A DNA stretch of 64,000 nt from an uncultured Clostridia bacterium (GCA_946498095.1 CAMMMX010000006.1:1-64000), one strand, 5' to 3'; positions 9,322-17,901 are shown, numbered from the stretch's first letter. Program-made: numbers and translations. Notes: generated by a model not told the origin, from the letters alone.

Positions 9322-9384
9322 GATTAGCAGGAGAGCCATTTTGATTAGCAAAACGGGCAAAATCCTGCTAATTTTGATTAGCAG
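9322..9384. repeat. GATTAGCA repeats with nested inverted repeat
   Basis: Three direct copies of GATTAGCA (9322, 9343, 9376), two of them inside ATTTTGATTAGCA. TTAGCAGGA (9324-9332) pairs with TCCTGCTAA (9363-9371), and the inner ATTTTG pairs with CAAAAT, giving a bulged stem of about 15 bp. It lies between the element relic and the tRNA genes, where recombinase sites or element ends occur. Confidence 0.6.
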
Positions 9385-9467
9385 AGCATTCGCCTTTCTA
9401 ACTATTACTCTTGTGTTCAATCTTAATCGGACTGAAGAGTCCGCGAACATAGACAGAAAAAATATAA

Positions 9468-9505
9468 AACGCCAAAAGCCCTGATTTACCAAGACTTTCG
9501 GCGTT
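9468..9505 (-). terminator. Terminator of the tRNA operon
   Basis: Minus strand AACGCCGAAAG pairs with CTTTTGGCGTT (one mismatch) and is followed by TTATATTTTTT, just downstream of tRNA-Arg. Confidence 0.65.
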
Positions 9506-9510
9506 GTTTG

Positions 9511-9585
9511 TGGCACCCCCAGCAGGAATCGAACCTGCAACTACCCCTTAGGAGGGGGCTATTATATCCATTTAACTATGGGGGC
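9511..9585 (-). tRNA. tRNA-Arg (anticodon CCT)
   Basis: A complete cloverleaf. The acceptor GCCCCCA pairs with TGGGGGT, the D arm is GTTA/TAAT, the anticodon stem is GCCCC/GGGGT, and the loop CTCCTAA gives anticodon CCT, which reads AGG. The T arm is GCAGG-TTCGAAT-CCTGC. The discriminator is G and CCA is encoded. It is co-transcribed after tRNA-Thr and lies beside the decayed conjugative element. Confidence 0.95.
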
Positions 9586-9648
9586 ATCCGGAACATGGCT
9601 ACCCGGACAAAAACAAAGTCCGGACGTATTCTACGTCCGAACTCAGCG

Positions 9649-9724
9649 TGGAGCTACTGGTCGGACTCGAACCGACGGCCTGCGCATTACGAATGCGCTG
9701 CTCTACCAACTGAGCCACAGTAGC
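9649..9724 (-). tRNA. tRNA-Thr (anticodon CGT)
   Basis: A complete cloverleaf: acceptor GCTACTG/CAGTAGC, D arm GCTC/GAGC, anticodon stem GCGCA/TGCGC, loop TTCGTAA with anticodon CGT (reads ACG), T arm GTCGG-TTCGAGT-CCGAC, discriminator T and encoded CCA. First gene of the two-tRNA unit. Confidence 0.95.
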
Positions 9725-9763
9725 ATGGGCACCACATGCCAGCTTACAGCATCTACCCTAAAT

Positions 9764-9791
9764 ATTATACAGGATTTTTCAGATTTGTCAA
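9764..9791 (-). promoter_or_regulatory. Sigma-A promoter of the tRNA operon
   Basis: Minus strand TTGACA, 16-bp spacer, TATAAT; 39 bases upstream of tRNA-Thr. Both boxes are perfect consensus. Confidence 0.85.
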
Positions 9792-9934
9792 GGGGGCAAA
9801 CCCTTTTTCTCCGAAGTTTTTTCCCTTGCGCCACCCTGGAGCCCAAACCGATTGTGAAAACAGCTACCAAACGGTTAGAAACATTAAAAGAGCGCCTTCA
9901 AGGGCGCTCTTTTAGAACGAAAAGATCTACCGAC

Positions 9935-11005
9935 TTACTCTAGCACGTAAATATTCACGTCCTTGATACCAAATGCGCAGGCTTCGGCATAAGAACCCAT
10001 ATACAGGTCGGCAACGATACGATCCTGCACTAGGGCCGTGCCGGTATCCGCGGCCACAGCGTAGCCATAAACGTAGGAATTATCCGGCGTTGTGACATAC
10101 AGCTTCGAACCTTTCGGAATGTCATCATAATTGACCGCAATATTACCGACAAACGCGCCATACGTACCCGTCGTGGACGCACCCGGACGAGAAGAATAAG
10201 CAGCCGCTTTGCCGCTTATGACGTACTTGTAGTTGGTCGGCTTGCCGTTTTCATCCAGCTTCAGCCAGGACGGCGGGGTCAACGGGGAACGCGGTGTGTT
10301 TGGACAGGTACCCTCCAGAACTTTTCGCGTTACAGGTTGCTGCGTAATCTCCTCCGATACGGTTTGCACTTCGACGACCTCTCCGTCGACAAGCTTTTCT
10401 TCCTTGGTAATGGTTTTGACGCCCTTTTGTCCTTCCTGCAGCACCTCAATGGTACCGCGACGCTTCATGATCGTCTCGCTGACCTCGGTTTCATAGTCCA
10501 CTTCTTCCGTCTCGGTAACGGTACGGTAGGTGACCCGGTTGACTTCAATCTCCGTCCCCTCCGACAACGGCGCTGACAACGAAGCATTGATCAAATCGTC
10601 CTCACCGACCTCAACACCCGCCATATCCAAGGCGTCCTGCACCGTGCCCTCTGCAACGGAAAGCATCTTGGTCTCTCCATCCGCCGTGACCGGAACGCGA
10701 AATGCGCGGTGGATCACGATCTCCGACTCCCGCTCGCTAATATCGGCCGTCTGGATCAAATCCCGGTCGGACAACTCCACCCCGGCTTCGCTCAGTACTG
10801 CGAAGGGGGAGTCTTGATTGGTGTAAACGACCTTTGTCTCGTTACCGTCGACAATAGTGACTGTCCTGCGGAAATACGTGATACCGGTAAAGATCCCCGT
10901 CAGCATGACACAGACAACCGCAGCCGACATGACGGAAAGCAGTCTATTCTTTTGAATAACCGGTTTCCGCAACAGCTCGGCGGCCATACGTTTCCATGAA
11001 TCCAA
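9935..11005 (-). CDS. DUF348/G5/3D-domain cell-wall protein (YabE-like)
   Basis: A 356-residue protein when started at the TTG at 11005, which has AAGGAG nine bases upstream. The frame reaches back to 11350 but lacks a ribosome site there. It has an N-terminal membrane anchor (LLSVMSAAVVCVMLTGIFTG), two DUF348 repeats, a G5 domain around residues 165-245 (YRTVTETEEVDYETE) and a C-terminal 3D domain (AVNYDDIPKGSKLYV, ending AFGIKDVNIYVLE). This layout matches YabE/YocH-type proteins, which remodel peptidoglycan outside the cell in sporulating Firmicutes. It is a single-gene unit with its own promoter and a leader of about 130 nt. Confidence 0.9.
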   Translation of the reverse strand: MDSWKRMAAELLRKPVIQKNRLLSVMSAAVVCVMLTGIFTGITYFRRTVTIVDGNETKVVYTNQDSPFAVLSEAGVELSDRDLIQTADISERESEIVIHRAFRVPVTADGETKMLSVAEGTVQDALDMAGVEVGEDDLINASLSAPLSEGTEIEVNRVTYRTVTETEEVDYETEVSETIMKRRGTIEVLQEGQKGVKTITKEEKLVDGEVVEVQTVSEEITQQPVTRKVLEGTCPNTPRSPLTPPSWLKLDENGKPTNYKYVISGKAAAYSSRPGASTTGTYGAFVGNIAVNYDDIPKGSKLYVTTPDNSYVYGYAVAADTGTALVQDRIVADLYMGSYAEACAFGIKDVNIYVLE

Positions 11006-11143
11006 ATCGTAACGTCTCCTTTTCCTCAGTTTGCGTGATATGCACCGTATCACCGAATCTGCCAACATTGCCTGAGGGGAATTGCTGGCTAAAAAAATGG
11101 CGCATTTATACTTCCCTGTTACCATTGTAACCATTTTGTAGTT

Positions 11144-11172
11144 ATTATATTCGCAATAGTGCAGCGTGTCAA
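11144..11172 (-). promoter_or_regulatory. Perfect sigma-A promoter of the G5/3D gene
   Basis: Minus strand TTGACA, 17-bp spacer, TATAAT. The -10 box lies about 140 bases before the TTG start, leaving a long 5' leader with no riboswitch I recognise. Confidence 0.85.
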
Positions 11173-11482
11173 TCGTTTTTAGGACTTGATTTTTGTGCAT
11201 TTCGTCTATGGAAAACCACGAATATTCATAAATGCAAACGAAGAAACGCGTATCCTGACACGAATTTGTAACCGAGCGGGACAATGCCGTCACAATCTTT
11301 GTGACAATCGCTGAAAACGCCCCAGCCAATTCCCAAGTCAATATACACAAATTTTCTCGTTAAGTTTTCCCCATCATTGTAAAAATATTCAACCTGCTTC
11401 CTTTGCTCTCAGCTTCCCTTCATCCCCCTTTCTGGCCTCCTGCCCCATACTGTCTGAGCTGCCCGCCCCCGCGCAACGGGGC

Positions 11483-11511
11483 ATGACTTTTTGCGGCAGA
11501 TATGCTATAAT
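11483..11511 (+). promoter_or_regulatory. Probable promoter of the pyrK operon
   Basis: ATGACT, 17-bp spacer, TATAAT. A leader of about 140 nt would precede pyrK. Confidence 0.55.
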
Positions 11512-11619
11512 AACCTCAGGCCCGATGGGATACTTTTGAGGCAGCAAATACGGTTCTGATTCCGACAGCGAAACCTCGTCCAGTATCCTGTCCGGTTTTG
11601 TACAACCCAATGCTATTAT

Positions 11620-11641
11620 AAAGGAAGGTTTTCCTTCCTTT
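11620..11641 (+). promoter_or_regulatory. Hairpin just before the pyrK ribosome site
   Basis: AAAGGAAGG, loop TTTT, CCTTCCTTT: a perfect 9-bp stem ending 5 bases before the pyrK ribosome site (GAAAGGA). It could act as an attenuator or modulate translation. It has only a very short following T-run. Confidence 0.4.
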
Positions 11642-11660
11642 TGAGAAAGGAATGAATCCC

Positions 11661-12428
11661 GTGAGCTTTTTCCACGGCGTTTACCCCATCCTCCGTAAAC
11701 GGGCGTTGGCCAAAGAGATATACGATTTGACCCTACACGCTCCGGATATTGCTATGGCTGCGCAGCCTGGACAGTTCGTCCATATCCGAGTGGACGGCTT
11801 TCAGCTTCGCAGGCCTATCTCCATCTGTGAAGCGGACCCGTGCCGCAGTACACTCCGTATTGTCTTTGAGGTACGCGGCGACGGAACCAAAGCCCTTTCC
11901 CAACTACCGGAGGGCGCATTGCTTGACCTGTTAGGCCCGCTTGGGAAAGGCTTTGATATTCTGCCCGGCGGAAAAGCCGTCGCAGTCGGCGGCGGCATCG
12001 GTGTCCCGCCGATGCTGGCGGCTATCCAGCCCTATGGTAACGATGGGACGGTAATCTGCGGCTTTCGCAGCGCGACAGCTGTCATTCTACAAGAGGACTT
12101 TGTCCGGGCCGGCGCGCAAACGCTTCTGTGCACCGACGACGGCACCGCAGGGCGCAAGGGGTTCGTCACCGCTGCGCTTGACGAACTGCTCCGCACCGAG
12201 AAGCCTGACATTATCTACGCCTGCGGTCCGCAACCCATGCTCAAGGGCGTCGTAGCTCTGGCACAGGCACATAGCATCCGTTGCCAAGTCTCTCTGGAGG
12301 AACGGATGGGCTGCGGTGTCGGCGCCTGCTTGGTTTGCGGTTGCAAAGCAGTGAAGGACGGCGAGGAATATATTGCCCATGTCTGTAAGGACGGACCGGT
12401 CTTTGACAGCGATGCTGTCATACTCTAA
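11661..12428 (+). CDS. pyrK: Dihydroorotate dehydrogenase B, electron-transfer subunit
   Basis: PyrK carries electrons from the PyrD FMN to NAD+ through FAD and a [2Fe-2S] cluster in pyrimidine synthesis. It has an N-terminal FAD-binding barrel (GQFVHIRVDGFQLRRPISIC), an NAD-binding domain (AVGGGIGVPPMLAA) and a C-terminal cluster motif (EERMGCGVGACLVCGC, with a later Cys in AHVCKDGPVF). I prefer the GTG at 11661, because AAAGGA lies 9 bases upstream of it, while the ATG at 11652 is too close. pyrD, the catalytic partner, follows after 52 bases. Confidence 0.93.
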   Translation: MSFFHGVYPILRKRALAKEIYDLTLHAPDIAMAAQPGQFVHIRVDGFQLRRPISICEADPCRSTLRIVFEVRGDGTKALSQLPEGALLDLLGPLGKGFDILPGGKAVAVGGGIGVPPMLAAIQPYGNDGTVICGFRSATAVILQEDFVRAGAQTLLCTDDGTAGRKGFVTAALDELLRTEKPDIIYACGPQPMLKGVVALAQAHSIRCQVSLEERMGCGVGACLVCGCKAVKDGEEYIAHVCKDGPVFDSDAVIL

Positions 12429-12480
12429 GTTTTTTGTATTATATAGGAAGAATGTCCCATAGAAAGGAATGAGTTACCTG

Positions 12481-13437
12481 ATGTCGGATCTCCCTATTTC
12501 GCCCGCACAAACCGCCTCGGACGACGGACATCTTGCTGTACGTATGTGCGGGATCGACTTTAAAAACCCGATCATCCCCGCCTCCGGTGCCTTTGGCTTC
12601 GGACGCGAATATGAGAGCCTCTATCCCCTGTCGAGGCTGGGCGGCATCTCCGTCAAAGGTATGACGCTGCACAAACGCGACGGCAACCCCATGCCTCGTG
12701 TAGCCGAAACCCCCGCCGGGATGCTCAACTCCGTTGGCCTGCAAAACCCCGGTGTCGACTATTTCATCGAGCACGAACTGCCAAACCTGCTGACAAAAGA
12801 TACCGTCATTATCGCCAACTGCGCCGGCAGTACGGTGGAGGACTGTACCGAGATGGCGAAGAAACTGAATCGTACCGGTGTCCACATGATTGAGCTAAAC
12901 ATCTCCTGCCCCAACGTCAAAGCAGGAGGGCTTGCTTTTGGAGTTGACTGCCAAAGCGCTGCCACCGTGACACATGCGGTCAAAAACGCTGCGCCGGACA
13001 AGCCGGTGATGGTCAAGCTATCCCCCAACGTCACCGATATTACCGCCATTGCCAAGGCGGTCGAGGCAGCGGGCGCTGATGCTGTGAGTCTCATCAACAC
13101 ACTGCTGGGGATGCGCATTGACCTTGCTTCCCGCCGCCCTATCCTCAAGCAGAACGTAGGCGGCCTGTCCGGCCCAGCGGTCTTTCCCGTCGCGGTACGG
13201 ATGGTGTGGCAGGTCGCCAACGCCGTCTCCATTCCCGTGATGGGGATGGGCGGCGTCTCCACTTGGAAGGACGCCGCAGAAATGATGCTGGCAGGCGCGA
13301 CCTGCGTCCAGGTGGGCGCGGCGCTGTTCCAAAATCCGCTGGCGCCGATTGAAATCATTGACGGCCTGCGCCAATATGTCGAAGAAAGCGGCATTTCCAG
13401 CATATCCGATCTGATCGGAGGAGTTCAGCCATGGTGA
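12481..13437 (+). CDS. pyrD: Dihydroorotate dehydrogenase B, catalytic subunit
   Basis: An FMN-dependent TIM-barrel enzyme that oxidises dihydroorotate to orotate together with PyrK. It shows IIPASGAFGFGREY near the N terminus, the catalytic-cysteine region ELNISCPNVKAGG, and phosphate/FMN-binding MGMGGVSTW and CVQVGAALF. Length (318 residues) is normal for class 1B. The start at 12481 is preferred; an earlier in-frame ATG at 12469 sits on the ribosome site. The next gene begins 7 bases before this stop, so they are translationally coupled. Confidence 0.93.
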   Translation: MSDLPISPAQTASDDGHLAVRMCGIDFKNPIIPASGAFGFGREYESLYPLSRLGGISVKGMTLHKRDGNPMPRVAETPAGMLNSVGLQNPGVDYFIEHELPNLLTKDTVIIANCAGSTVEDCTEMAKKLNRTGVHMIELNISCPNVKAGGLAFGVDCQSAATVTHAVKNAAPDKPVMVKLSPNVTDITAIAKAVEAAGADAVSLINTLLGMRIDLASRRPILKQNVGGLSGPAVFPVAVRMVWQVANAVSIPVMGMGGVSTWKDAAEMMLAGATCVQVGAALFQNPLAPIEIIDGLRQYVEESGISSISDLIGGVQPW

Positions 13438-14108
13438 ACGCAGGAAAGGAAACGACCGTCTACCTGGTACGTCACGCCGAAGCGCAAGGCAACACACTGC
13501 GTATCTTTCAAGGCCACACCGACGCGCCGATCAGCGATAAGGGCTACCAGCAGCTCGCCCTGCTTCGGGAACGCTTCCACGATATCCCGCTCGACGCAGT
13601 GTACGCCTCTCCGCTGGAACGTACCCGCGAGACCGCCAAAGCCGTCAACTACTACCACAACCTGCCCATTCATTATGACGCGGGCCTGAAGGAGATCAAC
13701 GGCGGGCTGTTCGAAGGCAGGCGCTGGGAGGATCTTCCGACCCTCTTTCCAGAAGCTTACGGGCTATGGGAGAACGACTTTTCCCGTTTCGAAGTGGAAA
13801 AAGGCGAATCGATGCGGCAGGTTTACGACCGTATGCGTAGGACAGTAGACGGTATCGTCCAAAAGGAAGCTGGAAAGACAATCGCCATTGTTTCACATGG
13901 CTGCGCAATCCGTAACTTCCTTTGCTACGCTCAGGGACTGCCGCTGGAGCGCATTGCCGATGTGGGCTGGTGCGACAACACCGCGGTATCCAAGCTCGTC
14001 TACAAGGACGGAGGTTACCGGGTGGAATACATCAACGACGCGAGCCACTTGCCGCACGAGCTGTCGACCGTCCGGCACCAGCGCTGGTTTAACCCCGACG
14101 CAGAATAG
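13431..14108 (+). CDS. Histidine-phosphatase (phosphoglycerate-mutase-like) protein
   Basis: 225 residues of the histidine phosphatase superfamily: the phospho-histidine motif VYLVRHAEAQGN, the arginine motif SPLERTRETA, EINGGLFEG, and the second catalytic His in AIVSHGCAIRNF. The substrate is not evident; it could be a sugar phosphate, an alpha-ribazole phosphate-type substrate or a nucleotide. It overlaps pyrD by 7 bases. The ribosome site GGAGG lies inside pyrD. Confidence 0.88.
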   Translation: MVNAGKETTVYLVRHAEAQGNTLRIFQGHTDAPISDKGYQQLALLRERFHDIPLDAVYASPLERTRETAKAVNYYHNLPIHYDAGLKEINGGLFEGRRWEDLPTLFPEAYGLWENDFSRFEVEKGESMRQVYDRMRRTVDGIVQKEAGKTIAIVSHGCAIRNFLCYAQGLPLERIADVGWCDNTAVSKLVYKDGGYRVEYINDASHLPHELSTVRHQRWFNPDAE

Positions 14109-14140
14109 ATGGGCCGTTCCGCCCGGAAAGGAATTTGTAT

Positions 14141-14566
14141 ATGAAGATTATGGCGGTAGATTTCGGCGACGCCCGCACAGGGCTGGCAGTTTGCGACCGG
14201 ACCGAATTTTTGGCTTCGCCCGTCGGCGTCATCACGGAGTATCATTTTGACCGTACGGTACAGAAAGTCGCCTACGCCGTGCAGGAGTACGATGTCAAGG
14301 AGGTCGTGGTCGGGTATCCCCGAAATATGGATGGCAGTGTCGGCGAACGCGCGAAGAAGTGCGAGCTGTTCGCAGAAAAGCTGTCGGAGCTTATTGACGT
14401 CCCGGTAAAGCTGTGGGACGAGCGGCAGACGACCGTTGCAGCGCATGGCTATCTAAACGAAACCAATACCCGCGGCAAGAAGCGCAAAGAGGTCATCGAT
14501 GCCGTCGCGGCAACGATCATCCTTGAGAGCTATCTCGCCTTCCGCAAAAACACAACGCAAAATTAG
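14141..14566 (+). CDS. ruvX: Putative pre-16S rRNA nuclease / RuvX (YqgF)
   Basis: 141 residues of the YqgF family, an RNase H-like nuclease used in 16S rRNA 5' maturation and once thought to be a Holliday resolvase. Motifs are MAVDFGDARTGLAVCD (catalytic Asp), EVVVGYPRNMDGS, and WDERQTTVAA with a later Asp in EVIDAVAA. The ATG at 14141 has AAAGGA eight bases upstream. It is the last gene of the pyrK operon and is followed by a strong terminator. Confidence 0.92.
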   Translation: MKIMAVDFGDARTGLAVCDRTEFLASPVGVITEYHFDRTVQKVAYAVQEYDVKEVVVGYPRNMDGSVGERAKKCELFAEKLSELIDVPVKLWDERQTTVAAHGYLNETNTRGKKRKEVIDAVAATIILESYLAFRKNTTQN

Positions 14567-14620
14567 GAGTTTCTATTTCATCCCCTAAAACATCGATTTA
14601 TGTTGAATCCTTCTTTGTAT

Positions 14621-14666
14621 GCCCTCGATTTTGCCCTTACCGGTCGAAACGAGGGCAATTTTTTTA
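14621..14666 (+). terminator. Terminator of the pyrK-pyrD-ruvX operon
   Basis: GCCCTCG pairs with CGAGGGC, with extra pairing in the loop, followed by AATTTTTTT. Confidence 0.85.
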
Positions 14667-14788
14667 CGCTTCGTCAAATCTCTAACGGCCTTGCCAAAGT
14701 GACGGACCAAGAAAAGCAATCTGTCTGCCGTTCAAAATCGTGGTGATTTCCATTTCTGAAAGGCAAGTAGCTCCCGGCGTTTGAAAGC

Positions 14789-14833
14789 GAAATCCCCCTC
14801 GCACAAAACAGGGATTTGTGCGAGGGGGATTTC
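14789..14833. repeat. Perfect 19-bp inverted repeat
   Basis: GAAATCCCCCTCGCACAAA and its exact reverse complement are separated by 7 bases. There is no T-run on either side. It lies between the convergent ends of the ruvX operon and the ABC exporter operon, so it may act as a bidirectional stop or RNA-stability hairpin. Confidence 0.7.
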
Positions 14834-14942
14834 GTCCTTGCAAAGGTTTACCTGCCAGCAGGAACGCCGACGAAGCCTGCTCTGAATTAGATATGGTAGA
14901 CAGAAAAGGAAATCGCTGAAAGACCGGACAACTTTCTTCCAG

Positions 14943-15659
14943 CTATTTAGACTTTTGTTTTTTGAGCAGTATGCCGCATACGATTGATGCCACACAAAAT
15001 ACCAGTATGAAATACCATAGATTTTCGAGCTGGAACCCATGATCCAACATCAGTCGGTATCCCCAAGACGCGGGGAAAACACGCCCTATGGTTTCAAGAA
15101 AATCGGGCAACAAGTCGATGGGGAACATAATCCCCGAAAGGAGGATAGAAGGCAAGAAGACAAGTTGTGCTATCATCGTTAGTTTCGCCTGATTTTTGAC
15201 AATCAGTCCTAATATGCTTCCAATGCTCAGCGATACAATCATGTAAATAGCAAGCGCAAGAAAGAAAATCGGAAGATGGCTCGGTAAAGCCGCCTCAAAC
15301 AGGACAGGGGCAAGCAGCAGGATAATGACACAGGTCATCATCAAATGGCTAAATGTTGAAAGAAACATCGTCACAAGACCTAAATACAACGGCACTCCGT
15401 TTGCTTTATAAACCTTTTTCACATCACTTCCGTAAGTTTCAATCAGTGATGGCGGTAACCCAATAAACGCTCCCATTGATACGCTCATCACAATCATGGA
15501 TGGAATCAGTGTGCTTTTCATTTCAGGCATAACAGCGGTAAAAATGCCTCCCATGAGAAGGAAGAAAATAAGCGGAACGATATAGCAGGTAACTAACAAA
15601 GACTTGCTTCTGATGTCCAACTTCCATTGTAACGCTACACCATATAAAAAGCCACTCAT
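14943..15659 (-). CDS. ABC-2 type transporter permease
   Basis: 238 residues, six predicted membrane segments, of the ABC-2 permease family that pairs with a separate ATPase to export drugs, peptides or lipids. The second half has the conserved LPSILLSGIMFPIDLLPDFL region. Its start overlaps the end of the ATPase gene by 4 bases. With the MerR gene upstream it forms a three-gene regulated exporter. Confidence 0.85.
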   Translation of the reverse strand: MSGFLYGVALQWKLDIRSKSLLVTCYIVPLIFFLLMGGIFTAVMPEMKSTLIPSMIVMSVSMGAFIGLPPSLIETYGSDVKKVYKANGVPLYLGLVTMFLSTFSHLMMTCVIILLLAPVLFEAALPSHLPIFFLALAIYMIVSLSIGSILGLIVKNQAKLTMIAQLVFLPSILLSGIMFPIDLLPDFLETIGRVFPASWGYRLMLDHGFQLENLWYFILVFCVASIVCGILLKKQKSK

Positions 15660-16471
15660 TCTTCCGCCCTCCGTGCTATTTCGATAAACTGCTGTTCCAG
15701 TGTACCACGATCCACTTTCATATCGAACACTCTGATTCCCTTGTGTTTGAATTCACCGAGCAGGGAAAGCAAGGTCTCTTCTATATGGTCCGTTTCAAAA
15801 GTGTTGTCTCCTTGCTCTGTCTTGATATGGATCAAGTACTTTTTCCCGACTTTGTCGGTTAATTCCGAAGCCGTACCGCAAAAGACAAGATGTCCGTCCT
15901 TCAAAATGGCAATACGGTCACATAAGGTTTCTACTTCCGCCATATCATGGCTTGCCAAAACGATTGTTTTTCCGTGTGATTTGAGATTTCGGATTTGTTC
16001 GTGGAGTGATAGTCTTCCCTCGACATCAAGCCCCGCAGTCGGCTCATCCAGAAAAATAATATCCGGATCGCTGATCAGTGCAAGAGCGAGATGTAACCGC
16101 CTTTTCTGCCCCGTTGATAACTGTATATACTGCTTCGTTTCAATCTCTTTTATACCCAAGGTATTCAGCATAGCACAATCAATCTTTGCTCGATTCCATT
16201 TTGCAAACAGCTTGACGGCCTCCATCGGTTTGATATGGGCGGGCAAGGATGACGTTTGTAACTGTATACCCGTTTTCCCGTTTACAGAAATCTCACCGCT
16301 GTCATATGTTCTCAAACCTTCGATACATTCAAGGGCCGTTGTTTTTCCTGCTCCGTTTACGCCAAGTAAAGCAAAAATCTCTCCCGACGCAATCTGAAAA
16401 TCAAGTCCTTTAAGAACTATATGGCTACCATAGCTTTTCTTTAGTCCACGGACTTGTATCGCGCTACTCAC
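15656..16471 (-). CDS. ABC transporter ATPase
   Basis: 271 residues from the GTG at 16471, whose GTGA overlaps the stop of the merR gene behind GGAGGTG. The track frame extends to 16570 but has no ribosome site there. Walker A GVNGAGKTTALE, Q-loop region LQTSSLPAHI, signature LSTGQKRRLHLALAL, Walker B DIIFLDEPTAGLD and H-loop ASHDMAEV are all present. A C-terminal extension of about 60 residues is typical of drug-exporter ATPases. Substrate unknown. Confidence 0.9.
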   Translation of the reverse strand: MSSAIQVRGLKKSYGSHIVLKGLDFQIASGEIFALLGVNGAGKTTALECIEGLRTYDSGEISVNGKTGIQLQTSSLPAHIKPMEAVKLFAKWNRAKIDCAMLNTLGIKEIETKQYIQLSTGQKRRLHLALALISDPDIIFLDEPTAGLDVEGRLSLHEQIRNLKSHGKTIVLASHDMAEVETLCDRIAILKDGHLVFCGTASELTDKVGKKYLIHIKTEQGDNTFETDHIEETLLSLLGEFKHKGIRVFDMKVDRGTLEQQFIEIARRAEE

Positions 16472-17271
16472 GGTTTCACCTCCCCAAATGGATTGATTCC
16501 GAGCCTTGAAAAATAGACTTGCAAAGCCGGCTCTAAATACTCGTTCACGATTTTTTGCCTTTCTTCCCATGCGTTTGTTGCCGTTTCAATGTTCCCCATT
16601 TCCATTAGTTTTGGCAGCATGCTCATATCACCGTTGGTAAACTCCATAATCAAGCCCCAATATTCTTTTACAACCTGTTGGCATTTTTCGCTTTCAGGCG
16701 GTACATGCTCTTGTTTCAGCTGTACAATTTCATCACTCAAACGGTTAAATCTGTCCATAAAGTCTAATCCGCTTTCTTTATCAAAATGACTGCGGATATG
16801 GTCAAGTGTTTCATCATCGAAACGCTTAATGAGATAGTAAGAGTCATTCTTCATTTGCAGATTGACAATAATATCCGCATACTTTTTAAAGTTGACCGTC
16901 TGCATTTGCAACACTTCTGTTTTTAACTGTTCTATCGCTGTCAAAGAAGCCGTTAGCTGTTCTATTTTTTTACGTATTTCATTTGCCTGCTCTGTGAGAG
17001 CGTTTGCAACATCTGTAGGTGTCTCTAAAGTGATCAAGCGTTGTTTGATATCGTTCAAAGAAAAGCCTAACGATTTTAAGGACATAATCTGATGAAGTGT
17101 AATCAAATCTTTATCCGTATAAAGCCTGCGTCCGCCCTCGCTTTCTGCCGATGGGGAAAGCAGCCCCTCTTTATCGTAGTATTGTAGCGTACGGACGGTA
17201 ACGTCCATTTTCTTTGCCACTTCGCCCACTGTCATAAACTCTGGTGGGATTGCTCTGTAGTTTGCCATCAT
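16468..17271 (-). CDS. MerR-family regulator with TipAS-like domain
   Basis: 267 residues. The N-terminal MerR winged helix (FMTVGEVAKKMDVTVRTLQ, YYDKEGLLSPS) covers residues about 12-80. A coiled-coil dimerisation helix follows, then a C-terminal helical domain like TipAS, which binds antibiotics in TipA-type regulators. It has a strong ribosome site, TAGGAGGT. It probably senses a drug-like ligand and activates the ABC exporter that follows. The three genes are less GC-rich than their surroundings, which hints at acquisition. Confidence 0.88.
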   Translation of the reverse strand: MMANYRAIPPEFMTVGEVAKKMDVTVRTLQYYDKEGLLSPSAESEGGRRLYTDKDLITLHQIMSLKSLGFSLNDIKQRLITLETPTDVANALTEQANEIRKKIEQLTASLTAIEQLKTEVLQMQTVNFKKYADIIVNLQMKNDSYYLIKRFDDETLDHIRSHFDKESGLDFMDRFNRLSDEIVQLKQEHVPPESEKCQQVVKEYWGLIMEFTNGDMSMLPKLMEMGNIETATNAWEERQKIVNEYLEPALQVYFSRLGINPFGEVKP

Positions 17272-17493
17272 TATTTACCTCCTAGCACATATGATAAACC
17301 ATTACGCAGCGTCACAAGCAAGACTTTTGGAGAAATTTTTAGGCGGTAAAGATTTTCTCTCCGCCATCTGCATCTGCTTGCTTATGCCAAAATGATTTCT
17401 TATGATTTCTTGTTATCAAAATTTCTTCCATTACCTTTGTCCCCAGGAGTAGTTTGGGGAAACAGTAAGCGGACATATCGTCCTCAAAAGCGT

Positions 17494-17527
17494 CAAAAAC
17501 CGTCCCCCTTGCGGAGGACGGTTTTTG
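17494..17527 (-). terminator. Terminator downstream of RNase P RNA
   Basis: Minus strand AAAAACCGTCC pairs with GGACGGTTTTT, then GACGC. Confidence 0.75.
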
Positions 17528-17530
17528 ATA

Positions 17531-17893
17531 CCGCTTCTTCGTCTATAAGCCGAGTTCTGTTTACGTGACAATCTATCTCGACTGCATGTCGCCATGCAGC
17601 TCCAGCCGTCTTTCAAGCGCGGCTCCGGCGAGCAGCCGTATGAACCGTGCCTACCAAACCGACGTTGCACCGGATAGGGTTTACATAGCGGCAATGTCTC
17701 CATTACCCTGGTGGGCTCTTACCCCGCCTTTCCACCATCGCCGGCGGCCTAAGCCGGCCGCTTAGGCAGAATCTCTCTGTTGCACTTTCCCTGAAGTCGC
17801 CTTCGGCTGCCGTTAGCAGCTACCCTGCTCTATGGTGCTCGGACTTTCCTCACGGGATCTTGCATCCCGCGCTGCCACACAACGAACAAGCGG
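17531..17893 (-). ncRNA. rnpB: RNase P RNA
   Basis: The minus strand contains the conserved 5' core GAGGAAAGTCCGAGC and the 3' core near ACAGAACTCGGCTTATAGA, with the conserved AGGGTAAGAGCCCACC and GGTTTGGTAGGCACGG-type segments between. The outer P1 helix pairs CCGCTT with AAGCGG, which sets the ends given here. Length is about 363 nt. It is the catalytic RNA that trims tRNA 5' ends. Promoter and terminator are both visible. Confidence 0.93.
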
Positions 17894-17901
17894 TGACTTT
17901 T

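Noticed and set aside
11389-11610. 73-codon minus-strand ORF upstream of pyrK
   Set aside because: Antisense to the pyrK leader and promoter; no ribosome site and no recognisable motif.
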